Shown one piece after another: positions 12,326 through 24,531 of a DNA stretch of 64,000 bases. The notes under the pieces are model-generated. The model did not search any database. It was not told the DNA's origin and saw only the letters and a program-made list of their open reading frames with translations. The position numbers and the translations under genes are program-made. Location of the stretch: the NCBI GenBank assembly GCA_008360975.2, contig CM039184.1, forward strand, positions 38,861,797 to 38,925,796, given 5' to 3'. The DNA comes from Lichenostomus cassidix (lineage: Eukaryota; Chordata; Aves; Passeriformes; Meliphagidae). Each line of letters opens with the position of its first letter. The stretch's first letter is position 1.

Positions 12326-15300
12326 GTAAGGAGTGCTTCAAATAAACACAATTTTATCCCAAGCTAGCATTCAGCAACCAGAATGAAAATAGTGCACCGC
12401 TGTTCAAAAATAAGTCGCTCTGAATAAGTGCTAAGAACCCGCCAAATGTGATTATTTTCAGACCAATTTACTTACTCAATGGGATGATTTTTAAAATTTC
12501 ATCTGAAAAAAGAAAAGTAAGGAAGCTGTGTATTCACCCATGACTGGTTTTACATTCGTTTGCATCACTTAATTTACAGACTGTCTTTAGCAATCAAGCA
12601 CTGGCCCATAAAAAGAGCACACTATAGTACATCTGACTTTAGAATTGCCCTCTTGTTAGAAGTGCACCTCAGAGACTGAAAACAAAAGGTGTTTTTCCAC
12701 TGTGTCCTAAAGACACATACAGTTTGAATTGTCTGTTTAGTCCTAATAAATAGCATGACACACAGATTTTTATAAACTAAAAGAACTCTCTGCATCAGTG
12801 AGGACAAGCTTGTGGTCTAATCAACTTCTTCAGAACTTGTAATGCCAAAAGTAAGACGTAACATCCAAACTTTGGTTTAAATGGAAAAACTGTGGATTAC
12901 TTTTTTTTTTTCCTACGATAGGTGTATTAGATCTCTCCATCTCAAATAAATAATCAGTAATACAGTGATTAGTCTCTTGCTTCTTAAAGTATTTCAGTTG
13001 CATTTTAAGAAGTAATAAATATCTCATTGTTGATTTTTGAACTTTTCCTAGTGAAAGTCTTCCTTCTGCCTCCCGCTTTCTCTCCCTCCCTCTTTTCCTT
13101 GCTCCTACCTTCACAATGTCATAACTACATACAGTACTCTTTTGCACATTCACTAAGAAATGTCCTTGCCTCTTCAAGGGAAACGCAGAAAATGTATTCA
13201 AATGTTTTCATGCAGAGCTCTTAAGAAAAGAGCTAAATCATTAAGCAATTCATGGTAGGAGCAGGTTTAGAGGAAAGATGTAAGAAAATTACAGCTAAAC
13301 ACTCATACAAATCTAGACTCTGCTACAAAATTGTTGCTTTTATCCTCACTATCATTTCTGTGCCTTTGATAGCTGCAAGTCAATTAAAAGAAAGTATTTG
13401 CAAAACAGAGTCCACTGAACAACAGCTCTGATTTACTTGTTTTGACAACACATGATAGATTCAGTTCCTGAAATTATGGAAAATGGCTTGGATAGATATA
13501 TTAGATATAAATCAATAAAAAAGTTATAATAGAAGAATGGCAAGAATAAATTTTAAAAATACACTTGTAATGTCTAGGTAAACAAGTTATTTCATGAGCA
13601 GTGGAACTAATGAAGTCTGTATCCCCACTAATTCCCACCCATTGCTGTAATTTCAGCAATCTGTCGCATCCAGTTCTTCCCCACAGACTGCATTCAGCCT
13701 CATTTTCTTTCTCACAAGAGTCTCAAATTGACTGCGTCTTCCCTACCTGAACCTTTTTTTTTACAAACCTAAAGGAACTGGATTATCTTTAGAGAGTTCT
13801 ACTGTTACTTAAAATGTGGTTGAAATTGGCCAGCAGATTCAAAATGTGTGAGGTGGGAGGTCTGATAGGCAGGACTGTTTGGTCAAGTTGATTTCTGTAG
13901 GAAACCAGCTGGAAGGAACGATAATTCTCAGTGGATCCTAGGCAATTGGTGCTGATGGATCATTTATGATGAGGGAAAATGGTACTCTTCTTATGTATGC
14001 AAAAATCCAGTTCAGTACAATGGAAAAAAATACTAAGCAGTATTTTCTTCTATATTCTTTGCTTATCCCACACATAAATTTCCCACACATAATTTTCTGC
14101 TTCAGCAAGTGGGAGCTGCACAGCTGTGACTGGCACGTACCCCTTCAGGCCAGGTTCCCCACAGAAATGCATAATGCTCAACAATCTGCCATCCAAAAAT
14201 CACTCCTCTCATAAAAGATGGGCAGAACCAGGTTCTATTCAAAACTCTCAGTGTTCAGCTCCAGAGGAACTGCTGTTGATCTTTTCATATAAAAAAAGGC
14301 AATGCCAGTTTAATGTCTGGGAGACTGGAGGAAGGCAGAGAGAAAGAAGTCGTTCCTCACATTCTTGCAGTCAGTGTTAGCCGCCCTGTTCATGTGGTGT
14401 GACAGCACTCACTGTCACGTACTGCAGCAGAAAATGATGTGCTGCTGTAATCATCATCCCTTGAAGTGCTTCATCATCCCTTGGAGATAATGTTTCCAAG
14501 AGTGTACTTAGTGGCTTATGAATCCCAAATTGATCAGAGGGGGAATTAAAATCTGTGCCAAAGGAGCAGCATGAAAGAAAACTGGAAAAAAAACCAGCAA
14601 GCAAGGGAAAAGAACAAACACAGTGTGTAAAGAGGTGATCACAGACCCAATAGAACATTACTCAAGAGGGTTGATAATAACATGTTAGCTAAATTTGGCC
14701 TGCTTAGGCATGATTTTATCTACTATTAATTGCAAGTTACCATGCTTTGCCTAGTCTTAACTAGCTGAGATCAATCAGTGTGGAACGAGATGGTAAACTG
14801 CATGCAGATGAGGGAGATCAGGTTAAGCTGGAGCTGCTTTTATGTATTAGGTAATATTGTTATTCTCTTTTTCCTAGTTATTTCCTAAAGTGTCTGTTTG
14901 CCAGATATTGCCATGTGGTCTAGCCCACATGAGTCACAGTGAGCACTTCTGAAATTGAGTATTTGGGGGTTTGCCTCTCCTAAACTTTTATTATCCACTG
15001 TTACAGTGTGTGCAAGATGCCTTCTGCGGGTCCTGAGCAGGTCCTTGTTTCCATCACCTCAAGTGTATAAGAGAATGAAAACTGAATGTTTCCCTTCCAA
15101 TTATATATTCAAGGTTCCACTCCTCGGTCTCTCGCTACTCGCAGTAGTGCAGCAGAAATCGGCAAAAATTTATCTACCCAGAGTAATTCAGGATAAAATA
15201 TGGGCCTCAATGGCTTAATAAAAATAATTTTTGGTAACTTCAGGGTGGCTAGATTTTTAGCAAAGAAACATTTTAACATTTAAACTAGCAATATAATAGG

Positions 15301-18300
15301 ATATCTAGATGTCCCAGCATTCAATGGATGCTGCATCCTAGTTTCACCTAGCTAAAATCTTCAGAATTTCAAGCTCATACTGAGAAAAAAATGGAGATTA
15401 TTTTTAGAACCAAATATCTCCATTTATGCATCCTTCTTTTCCAGCACAATTTATGGTTTTCTTCTCTTTTGCTTTACGTTTGAGACTTTATATGTACCTT
15501 TTTCTTTGTTATAGACACATTTTTATATTTCTACATGTGTCTGGCTTTTTCCTACCCCTATTCTCTGTGGTACCTCAGCCGTGTTCTAAGTCTAGAAAAA
15601 CTAAGTATTGTTCTCCATTTATTTCTCCTTGATTTAAACATAATTTAAGAGATGCAGTTGTAGGAGAAGACTTTTTTTTAAAGGAAAACATGTTTCCATC
15701 TAGAATTGAGCACTTTCAGCTTCTACTTAAAGTATAATTTTGGTACTCCTTAATCTCAGCCTTTATGTAATAGCAGCAGTTGCCATTATCTAAAAATGCC
15801 ATCTTTACCCCTCTCAGACCTAGATCATGTTACATTTTAATGTGGCAGCTCAGCTGTTACTTCTCAGCAGACAACCTTTTTCTGACATTAGGACTAAAGT
15901 TTGCACTCATTTGTGAAATTTGTCCTCAAACCTTCTATTGAATTTGCTCAATTTGCCCAAAAAATTCACAGCAATGCAGCAGGCATTTTTCCCCCTAACT
16001 GATTTACTTATTCAGTGTTCTGAATACCATCAGAGCATGTCAGTTGAATCATATCATATTGTGGAGCAGGAAAGCATTCAAGAGCCTGGACAGCTTTAGT
16101 CCTGCTGGCCATGAGAGACGAGGAGCCTTGCACAATTTATGTGACTTGGACGCCAGCTTGAACTCTCAGGACAACAACCTCTGTGAAAATTGAGGTGACC
16201 CTTATCTCAGTCCCCTAAGTTAAATATTTCATAGCTGTCCTTAGGAGAAGCTTGATCATCCATAAGTAAAATGTCAGGCATTAGAATTTGGTGGTTGGGC
16301 AATAACTCAGTCCCCTTAGGGTATCGGCCTTTCTGAAGATAGTTTGATACTCAATCTGGAAAAGGTAAAGTACAGACAGCTTGGTTGTGTTGGTGATTCC
16401 TGATGTGACTTTTATACCCGGTGACTTTCCCTATTGCTTTACAATTGATGTGTTGTCATGGCTCCCATAGGAGCTCTCTGCTGTGCCTGATGATTTACTT
16501 TCTTGGATGAACATTAAACTGTTTAATTCTCTTTGTAATGCTTGATTCTGGGAGAGAGATTGAGTTGCATAACCTTACCTATACATTTCTAAAGTTCTCA
16601 AGAAAATAAGTTACTACAGGGGATATTTTATGGACAAAAGGAAGTTATAAGTCAGATTTCCAGCAGGCATTTGAGGCTTCTGCAGAAACTAATAATAGGG
16701 GTTTGGGTTTTGTTTTAAACCTCACTGAGAACTGCATGAGTGTCCTAGTTTCTAATTTGATAGTAATCCAAATACACAGTGGAATTTCTTGAAAATTGAA
16801 ACTTCAAGGTGTCCTCTTTATTGCCTGTTATCTCAGCCAAGAGTACTGGAAGACCACCTATGTGTTTAACACTGCTCTTCCGCAGTTGCAGTTGTAAAAG
16901 AAGCAATGGTCGTAACAGGAGACCAGTGAAGTCCATTAAATTGTGTCCTATTACAAGCATATTATTTCTTTTTCTCCTCTTGCTTACAGAGACCTCCATC
17001 TGTTAGACTAGTTTTAATGTGCAGTATATGAGTCCTGCTGATGTCTTGAGGAGGAATTTCTCTTTTGTTCCTGCGTGGTTTGTGCTTTTCCTTCAAAGTC
17101 TCAGAAAAGGAATGTGTTCACAATCACTTACCTCTCTAGAGAGAGGTGGTTTTGTTCATGTAGAAAAGATTTCCCTGTACTCTGGCTTAGACATTGTATA
17201 TGGAGCGGAGGGAAAGCAGACTAGATTCACAAACAGAAATGAGGCCACTCTCACCTCCTTCAAGGTGATGGTACTACTTGTCATTTCTTCTCAGTGATGC
17301 CAGGTTCTTGGTGGGGAACAAAGAAATTTTCAAAGAATAAGAATTAATAATTTGTAGATCTTAATTTCATTTGTCTTGTATCTTCCAATTCCTCCTTTAC
17401 TTCCTGTAGCTCTATTATAGTCTTACTGGAGAACAGCAGTTTTATGTCTACATGTATCATGTAAATAATTTTAATGCCAGATAATAAGTCAAAATACAAT
17501 TTCTGATTTTTTGTTGCTGATATTGGAAAGAAGGCAGATATCATTAATACTGTATAAATCTTTCTTTAGATCCAACAAAAATGCCAATGTAGAGGATGGT
17601 GGGGCACTTGTTGCCCTCCTTGAGCATAAACCACATTACTTGGCCCTATTCAACACAGTCAGTTTTTTAGAAGCCGTGTCCAAGGATTTCTCTAGCATAG
17701 AGAGCTAGCTGCACTTGTTTAGTAGCCAACTTTTGATCCCACTGAAGTCTTAAGCCTAGTATTTGTGACAGTGCTCTCCCTGAAGTCTGCTTTCCACTAG
17801 TACTAAGTAGTGTTTGGTGTTCAGACTTCAGGACCAGGAGACAGAAATGTAAAATAAACCTTTCTAAATTTACTTCCTAAGAGTGTTCCTGTAACACCAC
17901 CAGGGTTCTGAGCTTGTGCTTTAGCATCCTTTGTATCCTCCAACAAAGAAACATTACCTTTATAAATGCCGAGATACACTTTTTTTGTTGTTTTTTGGGG
18001 GTTTTTTTGTATGGTTTGGTTTGGTTTCAATAAACCAGGATACTTGGTAGCTGCTCAAAGTGCTGGCTGCAGTGTTTATGTTCTGACTGAGGCATAGAAC
18101 AATATAGGCTGTCTTTATCCACATTACACAGAAACATTTCACATCCATTCATCACCCACAAAAGCTCCTCAGCTCAGAGGAAATGACAAGGCAGAGGAGG
18201 GGAGGAACCTTTTAAAAATAAAATTGACTCATTCCGCCTCTCTGAAATGAGAAAGTGATAAGCTGATATCTAAGTAGTGAATATTGATCAGGAAATATGG

Positions 18301-18938
18301 AAAAACTTCCCCTGAGGCATCCTACTTATCTGTCTTCAAAATAAATGGAAGAATGCTCTGGTTTAAAGTATTTGCAATCCACTGGTAATACAAATAATAA
18401 AATACCTGAACGTTTGTCCTGCTCCTACAGGAGCAATTAGGCAAACCAACCCAAATCTTAACCTTTGTTTTCCTTAGAGGCTCTACTGCTCCTTACACAT
18501 TATTACATATTATAATATACACATATTACACATGCCTTCATTAGCTGGGACATGGGTGGCAAAATAATAAGGGGCAGTTTTCACTTAGATGAAAGATGCT
18601 CTTTTGTCTCTTCTGGAAAAATCAGAGGGGAATGTTTTCTCATGCTTTCTTTCCCCCCCATGAAAACAAGGGAGATAACTTTGAAATCCTTGAGCAGAAA
18701 GTATCAACTAAAGCAGCTTCAGTGTAATGAAGAATTTAGACTTGACTTTTTACAAAAAGTGTGAAATGCTATTTATTTATGTATTTTTCTTACATTCTTA
18801 AATGAAGACCAGATGTAGATGATATTTCCTAATGGATTGTCGTGTAACATTATGTCAGGCACCCATTTATGATAGCTGCATTGCTTTGTTTATTTCCAAA
18901 TAATTTAAATACTGTATTTTTCTCTTAACAATGCATAG
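12326..18938 (+). other. TENM2: Large intron before FN-plug exon
   Basis: About 6.6 kb, donor GTAAGG and acceptor ACAATGCATAG. I recognise no full transposon. There is a pyrimidine-rich stretch around 13064-13110 and a 13-mer TCATCATCCCTTG repeated at 14451 and 14471. Several open frames of 60-125 codons look like chance. Confidence 0.75.
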
Positions 18939-19206
18939 GTACTTCATGAAGAAACCACAATACCAGGAACTGATTTGAAGTTATCATACTTGAGCTCCAG
19001 GGCTGCAGGATATAAATCTGTACTGAAGATTACTATGACCCAATCTGTTATACCATTTAATTTAATGAAGGTTCATCTTATGGTGGCAGTGGTGGGAAGA
19101 CTTTTCCAAAAATGGTTCCCTGCATCCCCAAATCTAGCATACACTTTCATATGGGATAAAACTGATGCATACAATCAGAGAGTCTACGGATTATCTGAAG
19201 CTGTTG
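18939..19206 (+). CDS. TENM2: TENM2 exon: FN-plug domain
   Basis: 268-nt exon, phase 0 in and phase 1 out, encoding [20 protein letters not shown], then [30 protein letters not shown] and [20 protein letters not shown]. This is the core of the FN-plug, highly conserved among vertebrate teneurins. The donor GTATGT is slightly weak. V is split G/TG with the next exon. Confidence 0.95.
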
Positions 19207-19772
19207 GTATGTGTTACAGAGGGTTTTTGCACTTTTAGTGTTGTCTTGAACATAGGGAAGCACATCTCAAATGCTTGTATCCATTAAGTAGAAAATGTTT
19301 AGCAGAATAAGATTGTATCAGTGGATATTAAAACATGAAAAAATACTAATCTCAGCTTTCAATTATGAGAAAAAATTTCCTTCAAAAGGAAAAGGAAACC
19401 ACTTTTCATTCACATGAAAAGTGACATTTTTGACTTGTATTTCTTCCTATGAAATAGCCCTCGGACTAATAATACATTATGGTATTTATTCTGCACACTC
19501 TATGTATTTTAAATAAAGCACAATAGCATTCTGTCTTACAACACAAAATGGCTTTCCTCTGACCTGTCTTAACTCACTTACTCTTAATAACTAAAAATAT
19601 TTTAATAACCCAAGACTCTGGTTAGTATTTTCAGCATGTCTAAGAAGCCATAGGGATTCTCAGGTAGCCTAGGAGGGCAACAGAATGTACGTAGGTTAAG
19701 GAAATCAAATTGTTTAAACTCTTCTTCAGCATGAGATTCTGTACTTACTGAGGACATGTACTCTTATTTCAG
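19207..19772 (+). other. TENM2: Intron within FN-plug
   Basis: 566 bases, donor GTATGT and acceptor CTTATTTCAG. It contains a perfect 10-bp inverted repeat with a 4-base loop at 19400-19423; nothing else recognised. Confidence 0.8.
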
Positions 19773-19916
19773 TGTCTGTAGGTTACGAATATGAGTCTTG
19801 CTTGGATCTAACTCTTTGGGAAAAGCGGACTGCCATTTTGCAGGGTTATGAACTGGATGCCTCCAACATGGGTGGATGGACGCTGGATAAGCACCATGTA
19901 TTGGATGTTCAGAATG
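19773..19916 (+). CDS. TENM2: TENM2 exon: end of FN-plug
   Basis: 144-nt exon encoding [20 protein letters not shown], then [16 protein letters not shown] and [13 protein letters not shown], with the last G split. This is the strand leading from the plug into the NHL propeller. It enters and leaves in phase 1. Donor GTAAGG. Confidence 0.95.
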
Positions 19917-20064
19917 GTAAGGAGTTTGTTTTCTTCTTGCTGGTTTTATTGCGTCACTGCCCTGCACTTCAGGTCTCTCATTAAAACTCTTTGACTATTT
20001 GCTCTGTTATTTTTTAGAAAGGTAATTATAGAACATTTTGCATATGGTAAATGCTTTGAGCTTG

Positions 20065-20252
20065 CCTAGCTCCCCAGGGAAGGGGTAACATCACCAAGCC
20101 AGGCAGAGTTGGCAAGAAGTGTTAGGACAATGCTCTCAGGCACACACTGGGATTCTTGGGGTTGTCCTGTGCAGGGCCAGGAGATGGACTCAATAATCCT
20201 GTGGGTCCCTTCCACCTCAGGATATTCTGTGTCTCTGTGATTTACATTGAAT
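20065..20252 (+). mobile_element. CR1 LINE 3' tail fragment, sense
   Basis: The segment ending CAGGGCCAGGAGATGGACTC, then AATAATCCTGTGGGTCCCTT and CAGGATATTCTGTG, is a typical songbird-type CR1 3' end in plus orientation. Upstream bases are degenerate and the 5' limit is approximate. There is no coding capacity. Confidence 0.85.
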
Positions 20253-20321
20253 GGCATGCTTCTTCATCCTATAAATATATAAGCATAAATAAGTTCATCA
20301 AACAGTCTATGTTGGATATGC

Positions 20322-21230
20322 TGTGGTGGCTTGACCCTGGCTGGACACCAAAGCCACTCTCTCACTCCCCAGCTGGACAGGGGAGAGAAAACAGAACGAA
20401 AGGCTTGTGGCTCAAGGTAAGGACAGGGAGAGATCACACAGCAGTCACCGTCACAGGCAAAACAGACTCGACTTGGGAAAATGAGTTTCATTTATTACCA
20501 ATCAAATCACAGTAGTATAATGAGAAAGAAAACCAAATCTTAAAAACAACTTTCCTCAATCATCCTTTTTAACCAGGCTTAACTGTACTCCTGAATTCTC
20601 CACCTCCTCCATGCCAGTGATTCAGGGACACAGGGAATGGTGGCTGTGGTCATTTCATCACACGCTGTCTCTGTCAGTCCTTCCTCCTCAGGGGAGGACT
20701 CCTTACACTCTTCCTCTGCTCCAGCATGGGCTCCCTCCCACACTGGACAGTCTCCCTGAACTTCTCCAACATGAGTCCTTCCCACAGGCTGCAGTTCCTC
20801 ACAAACTGCTCCAGTGAGGGTGCAGTGTTTGAGGAACAGATGGCTCCAGTGTGAGTCCCCTGTCATGAGTCCTGGCAGCAACCCTGCTCCAGCATGGGCT
20901 TCTCTCTCCATGTGTCCAGAGGCCCTGCCAAGAGCCTGCTCCAGCGTGGCCTTCCCACAGGGTCACAGCATCCTTTGGGCATGCCCTTGCTCTGACATGG
21001 GGTCCTCCACAGGCTGCAGGTGGATCTCTGCTCCACCATGGACCCCTGTGTGCTGCAGGGGAACAGCTGCCTCACCATGGTCTTCCCCCATGGGCTGCAG
21101 GGGAATCTCAGCTCTGGTCCTGCAGCACCTCATCCCCCTCGTTCTGCAGACTTTGCTGTCTGTAGAGCTGTTGCTTGCTCATATTCTCATTCCTCTCTCC
21201 AGCTACCATTTGCTGTTGCACAGTAACTTT
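20322..21230 (-). mobile_element. Truncated ERVL-like LTR, antisense
   Basis: The plus strand starts TGTGGTGGCTTGACCCTGGC and then runs through a GC-rich stretch with repeated CTCC(A/G)(G/A)C(A/G)TG-type units (several 'gctccagcatggg' variants between 20710 and 21110). This matches, from memory, a widespread avian ERVL-type LTR. Minus orientation is inferred from an AATAAA on the minus strand (plus 20491-20496) followed by a short 3' segment ending in CA. The 5' part of the LTR appears to be missing near 21230, and I found no target duplication. It is non-coding. Confidence 0.72.
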
Positions 21231-23432
21231 GGCATCAAGGTTTATTTGTCCAGCATGCTACTCAGCAACTGTTTGTAGGGTGCTGTGCTAAGGAAACCTC
21301 AGCTCAACACCGAACAGGAAGAAATTTGGAAAAAGTTGGCTGGAAGCATGTAGGAAAGATGAAATAAACAGAGTCACATGGCTTAAGGTAGTAGTTGGTA
21401 GCACTGGATTTTTATGCCACAGAGGAATCCAGAGTAATTCATCTGGAAGATCGTCACTTCTGCAGTACCTGATGTCCCGTGAAGGTCTCCCCCAGTACAC
21501 AAGCTTATTATGTGTGACACAGTAGTTGACACCTAAAGCATTGCTTCTGACTGCTAGGGAAACAAGGTAACCAAATCAAGAGAAAAGGTGTCATTGAACC
21601 TAATTTAAAATGTGAAAAAAAATAAAAAAACCTGTGCAAATTATTGTAAAGTAATCCATCTGAAAATGTAAAGAGCTATAATTATAAATATATATGTAAG
21701 ATTGATTCTGCTCGGTAGGTAAATTGATGGTGGCTTTAAATTATGTTTAAGAGTACATTTGACAAGTAATGACTTTTCAAAGTGTCATGTGTCTAATTGA
21801 ATAAACCAAGTGGAGAGTTGTAATGACAAGGTAGATGAGATGCATAAATCTATTCAGAAGACAGTGCAGACAGTGTTTGTACAGAAATCCAAACTCCTGC
21901 AGTAAATAGTCTAATGTACATCTTTCAGTCTGTGATAATAGAGGAGAAATGTGAAGGACCAATTTTTCAAGGTAATGACAGAATAAATCAGGTGCAATAG
22001 AGCACTGTGCTGACTTGGAGAATTCCTCTGATGAAAATTGTAGAACTCAGCTAGTTCAGGCAAAATTATAGTGCCATGATTGTCATAAATGATGTAATCA
22101 TGGGAGAGGGGATTTTGGTGTACTGTTAATGCATTCTGGCTTTAACTATTCATGAAAAATACATTCGTCCTCTTTTGATTTAGATTACTTATTTAGATTA
22201 TTTGCCATTAGGTTTCCATAAACCATTTTCATTTTTTCCAATTTTATCATATATATTGGTTTCACATTTCTAAACACTTGCATTTTATAACATTAAAAGC
22301 AGCGAAGACACCTAAAACATTTAAAGAGGAAAGCAAAGCATTTTTTCTCATACCTTTCAGTACAAATCCTGCACTTTGGGAGCGAGGAGAGGAAGAGAAA
22401 TACATCTTAGATTTCTTCTAGACATCTCAAAAGATTACTGTATCCCTCAGCTCCAAACTGCAGGAAACTCTGGGCATGCAATCAATAAAACACTGATCTC
22501 TCTATAGTACAAAGTGACGTGTGGTTTGCATGGATTATACCATGGAAAGACATATTGTGACTTATGAGTAGAACCGTAATAGCTGACCATTTGTAGAGGA
22601 CACCTTAATGGATTTATCATGAGATTGAACAATGAGGGTCCTGGCAACACTTTAACATACATTCCCCCCCCCCACCCCAAGACTGAGGATTTAACATAAA
22701 GCATCCATTTTTCCTCTCAGATTTCCTACGTAGGCTGCAAGGAAGAAAAATACTGCTGGCACATTGCTTTGTCTTCACAAAATTATTGTTTCTTTCATGC
22801 CTCAAAGCAGAATTAGGTTTTAGAGGCAGGTTGGCCTGGCACCACATTTTTTCTGTTATTTTGACATTTTTAATAACTGCCTATAACTGCAGACATGGTA
22901 TTGAAACAGACTTCGTTGCCAGAGGAACACTTCTGTTGTGAGCTAAGAATCTTTTATAATGTAAAATTAAGGCAATCTACAACTTTTTGAAGTGGCTCTT
23001 TAATTAATATTTACAATTTGCAACAGTAATCCACCTTAGATTACATTTCACATTATATTCATAATTAATTATACTAGGACTTCAGGAATACAATTTGCAA
23101 ATATATTCTTTTGCTTTTTTTATAACTTACAGTAGAATTTCAGTCCTTTCTGGGCTACTTCAAAACTGTAAAGATGTAAGAACACAGACCTTGCTTTCAT
23201 CAATATACTTCACATTTACCTCAACATGACAATTTCTATTCTGATTTATAACTATAAAAATCATCAACATTTTAAAATAATTACTGAAAACATTTTGGGC
23301 CTTTAAGAGCTACAATATTTAGTGTTTCTACTACATTTTGTGGACAAGATAATCTAATGTTTGCGTGTTTATGACCTAAATATCACAATAAATGTTTTAA
23401 TAAAGTTGTAGTGAGAAAAAAATATGGTGGTA

Positions 23433-23695
23433 TGTGACTAGCACAGGTCTTTCTCGTGAGAACATTTTGCTGTGTTTTATAAACAAAGATAAAGTTTGGA
23501 TGTTTTTGCAAACAGGGTCTCAAGATTTGGGCAGTTCAGGCCTGGCCAATTAGGCCTAGGGGGAGCTTTTTGACTGACCAATCTGGGTGACCTGTGAAAA
23601 GTCTATATATATATGGAAATCAAAATAATAAAGTCTCTCTTTTCTTGCCTGAGAACCTGGGTTTCTACTTCTCTGCTAGCGGCTCAACAGCGACA
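23433..23695 (+). mobile_element. Short solo LTR, copy A (ERVK-like), sense
   Basis: 263-bp element starting TGTGACTAGCACAGG and ending CTCAACAGCGACA. It contains a TATA-like CTATATATATAT (about 23603-23614) and AATAAA (23627-23632) in plus orientation. It shares blocks with the second copy at 40772-41032, such as GACTGACCAATCTGGGTGAC, CAGGCCTGGCCAAT and GCTCAACAGCGACA. Flanks GTGGTA and TCGGTA agree at 4 of 6 positions, consistent with a decayed 6-bp target duplication. No internal retroviral genes are present. Confidence 0.83.
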
Positions 23696-23841
23696 TCGGT
23701 AGAACAATTAAAATTCATTAAACGTACACTAACCAGCTAAAAGAATATTTTAAATACTTTTGCATCATTTTATGTATATACATTCAGAGTTTTTACAAAC
23801 TTTATTGAGGTTTGGGTTTTTTTTCCTATATTATCTGCCAG

Positions 23842-24091
23842 GAATCCTCTACAAAGGGAATGGTGAAAATCAATTTATATCTCAGCAACCCCCAGTTGTT
23901 AGCAGCATTATGGGCAACGGGAGACGACGCAGCATCTCCTGTCCAAGTTGTAATGGTCAAGCTGATGGTAATAAATTACTGGCTCCAGTTGCCTTAGCTT
24001 GTGGGATAGATGGCAGTCTGTACGTGGGGGATTTCAACTACGTTCGGCGGATATTCCCATCTGGAAATGTAACTAGTGTTCTGGAGCTAAG
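23842..24091 (+). CDS. TENM2: TENM2 exon: start of NHL beta-propeller
   Basis: 250-nt exon beginning with GA that completes G. It encodes [18 protein letters not shown], then [16 protein letters not shown] and [20 protein letters not shown], and ends at VLEL plus AG. The '[14 protein letters not shown]' motif is the first NHL blade. It contains an NVT sequon. It exits in phase 2 straight into the site-B region; donor GTATGT is suboptimal, as expected next to an optional exon. Confidence 0.95.
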
Positions 24092-24510
24092 GTATGTTTT
24101 TTTCTCATGCTGGGCTTTTGGAGTTGTGAATTGCTGTGGCAAATTAAAGTATTGAATAGATTTCTGACATTGTGTAAGTTTGAGTTTGCAAATGCTTTTG
24201 GGAACAAAAAGAGTTGAGTCAAAAGATCTTAAAACTTTGAAAAAGTATCTAAAACTGAAGTGAAAACATTTTAATCTCATAAAATATTTTAACTGTGCTT
24301 ATCTAAATGTAAGAATTTAATCTACCCAAAGTAATAATTCTGCAGGTTTTAAACGTTAAACTACATGGTCAACATAATTGTACAAGGGACGATCATTCAC
24401 CACTTCACTAATGATAGATGTAAATGTTGCCTTCTTCTCATCTTTTAACATCCTTTCTGAATGTTTGTCTAATAATGTTTTTCTGTTCTTTTTTACTTGC
24501 TCCCACCAAG
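24092..24510 (+). other. TENM2: Intron upstream of site-B microexon
   Basis: 419 bases, donor GTATGT. The 3' end has a T-rich tract, then TTGCTCCCACCAAG. The TGC at 24498-24500 just before the acceptor resembles the UGC context of neural microexons controlled by SRRM4/nSR100; this is inference from known biology. Nothing else recognised. Confidence 0.8.
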
Positions 24511-24531
24511 AAATAAAGATTTTAGACATAG
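24511..24531 (+). CDS. TENM2: TENM2 alternatively spliced microexon, site B (7 residues)
   Basis: 21-nt exon AAATAAAGATTTTAGACATAG between CCACCAAG and GTAAGC. Joined in phase 2 it yields R-NKDFRH-S, inserted between ELR and NNPAHRYY; skipping yields [10 protein letters not shown] in frame. This is the known splice-site-B insert of the NHL propeller, which in teneurin-2 has been reported to change trans-cellular interaction with latrophilins and so synapse specificity. The entry and exit phases (2/2) and residue content support it fully. Tissue use cannot be seen here. Confidence 0.93.

Larger units (their letters stand above)
19917..23841 (+). other. TENM2: Intron before first propeller exon; repeat-rich
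   Basis: About 3.9 kb, donor GTAAGG and acceptor TTATCTGCCAG. It carries a sense CR1 tail (about 20065-20252), a truncated antisense LTR (20322 to about 21230) and a short sense-oriented solo LTR (23433-23695) that ends only 146 bases before the next exon. A C10-A-C4 run lies at 22664-22678. Confidence 0.8.

Noticed and set aside
14451..14483. TCATCATCCCTTG repeated at a 20-base spacing
   Set aside because: Only two units with diverged spacer; probably local slippage with no further structure.
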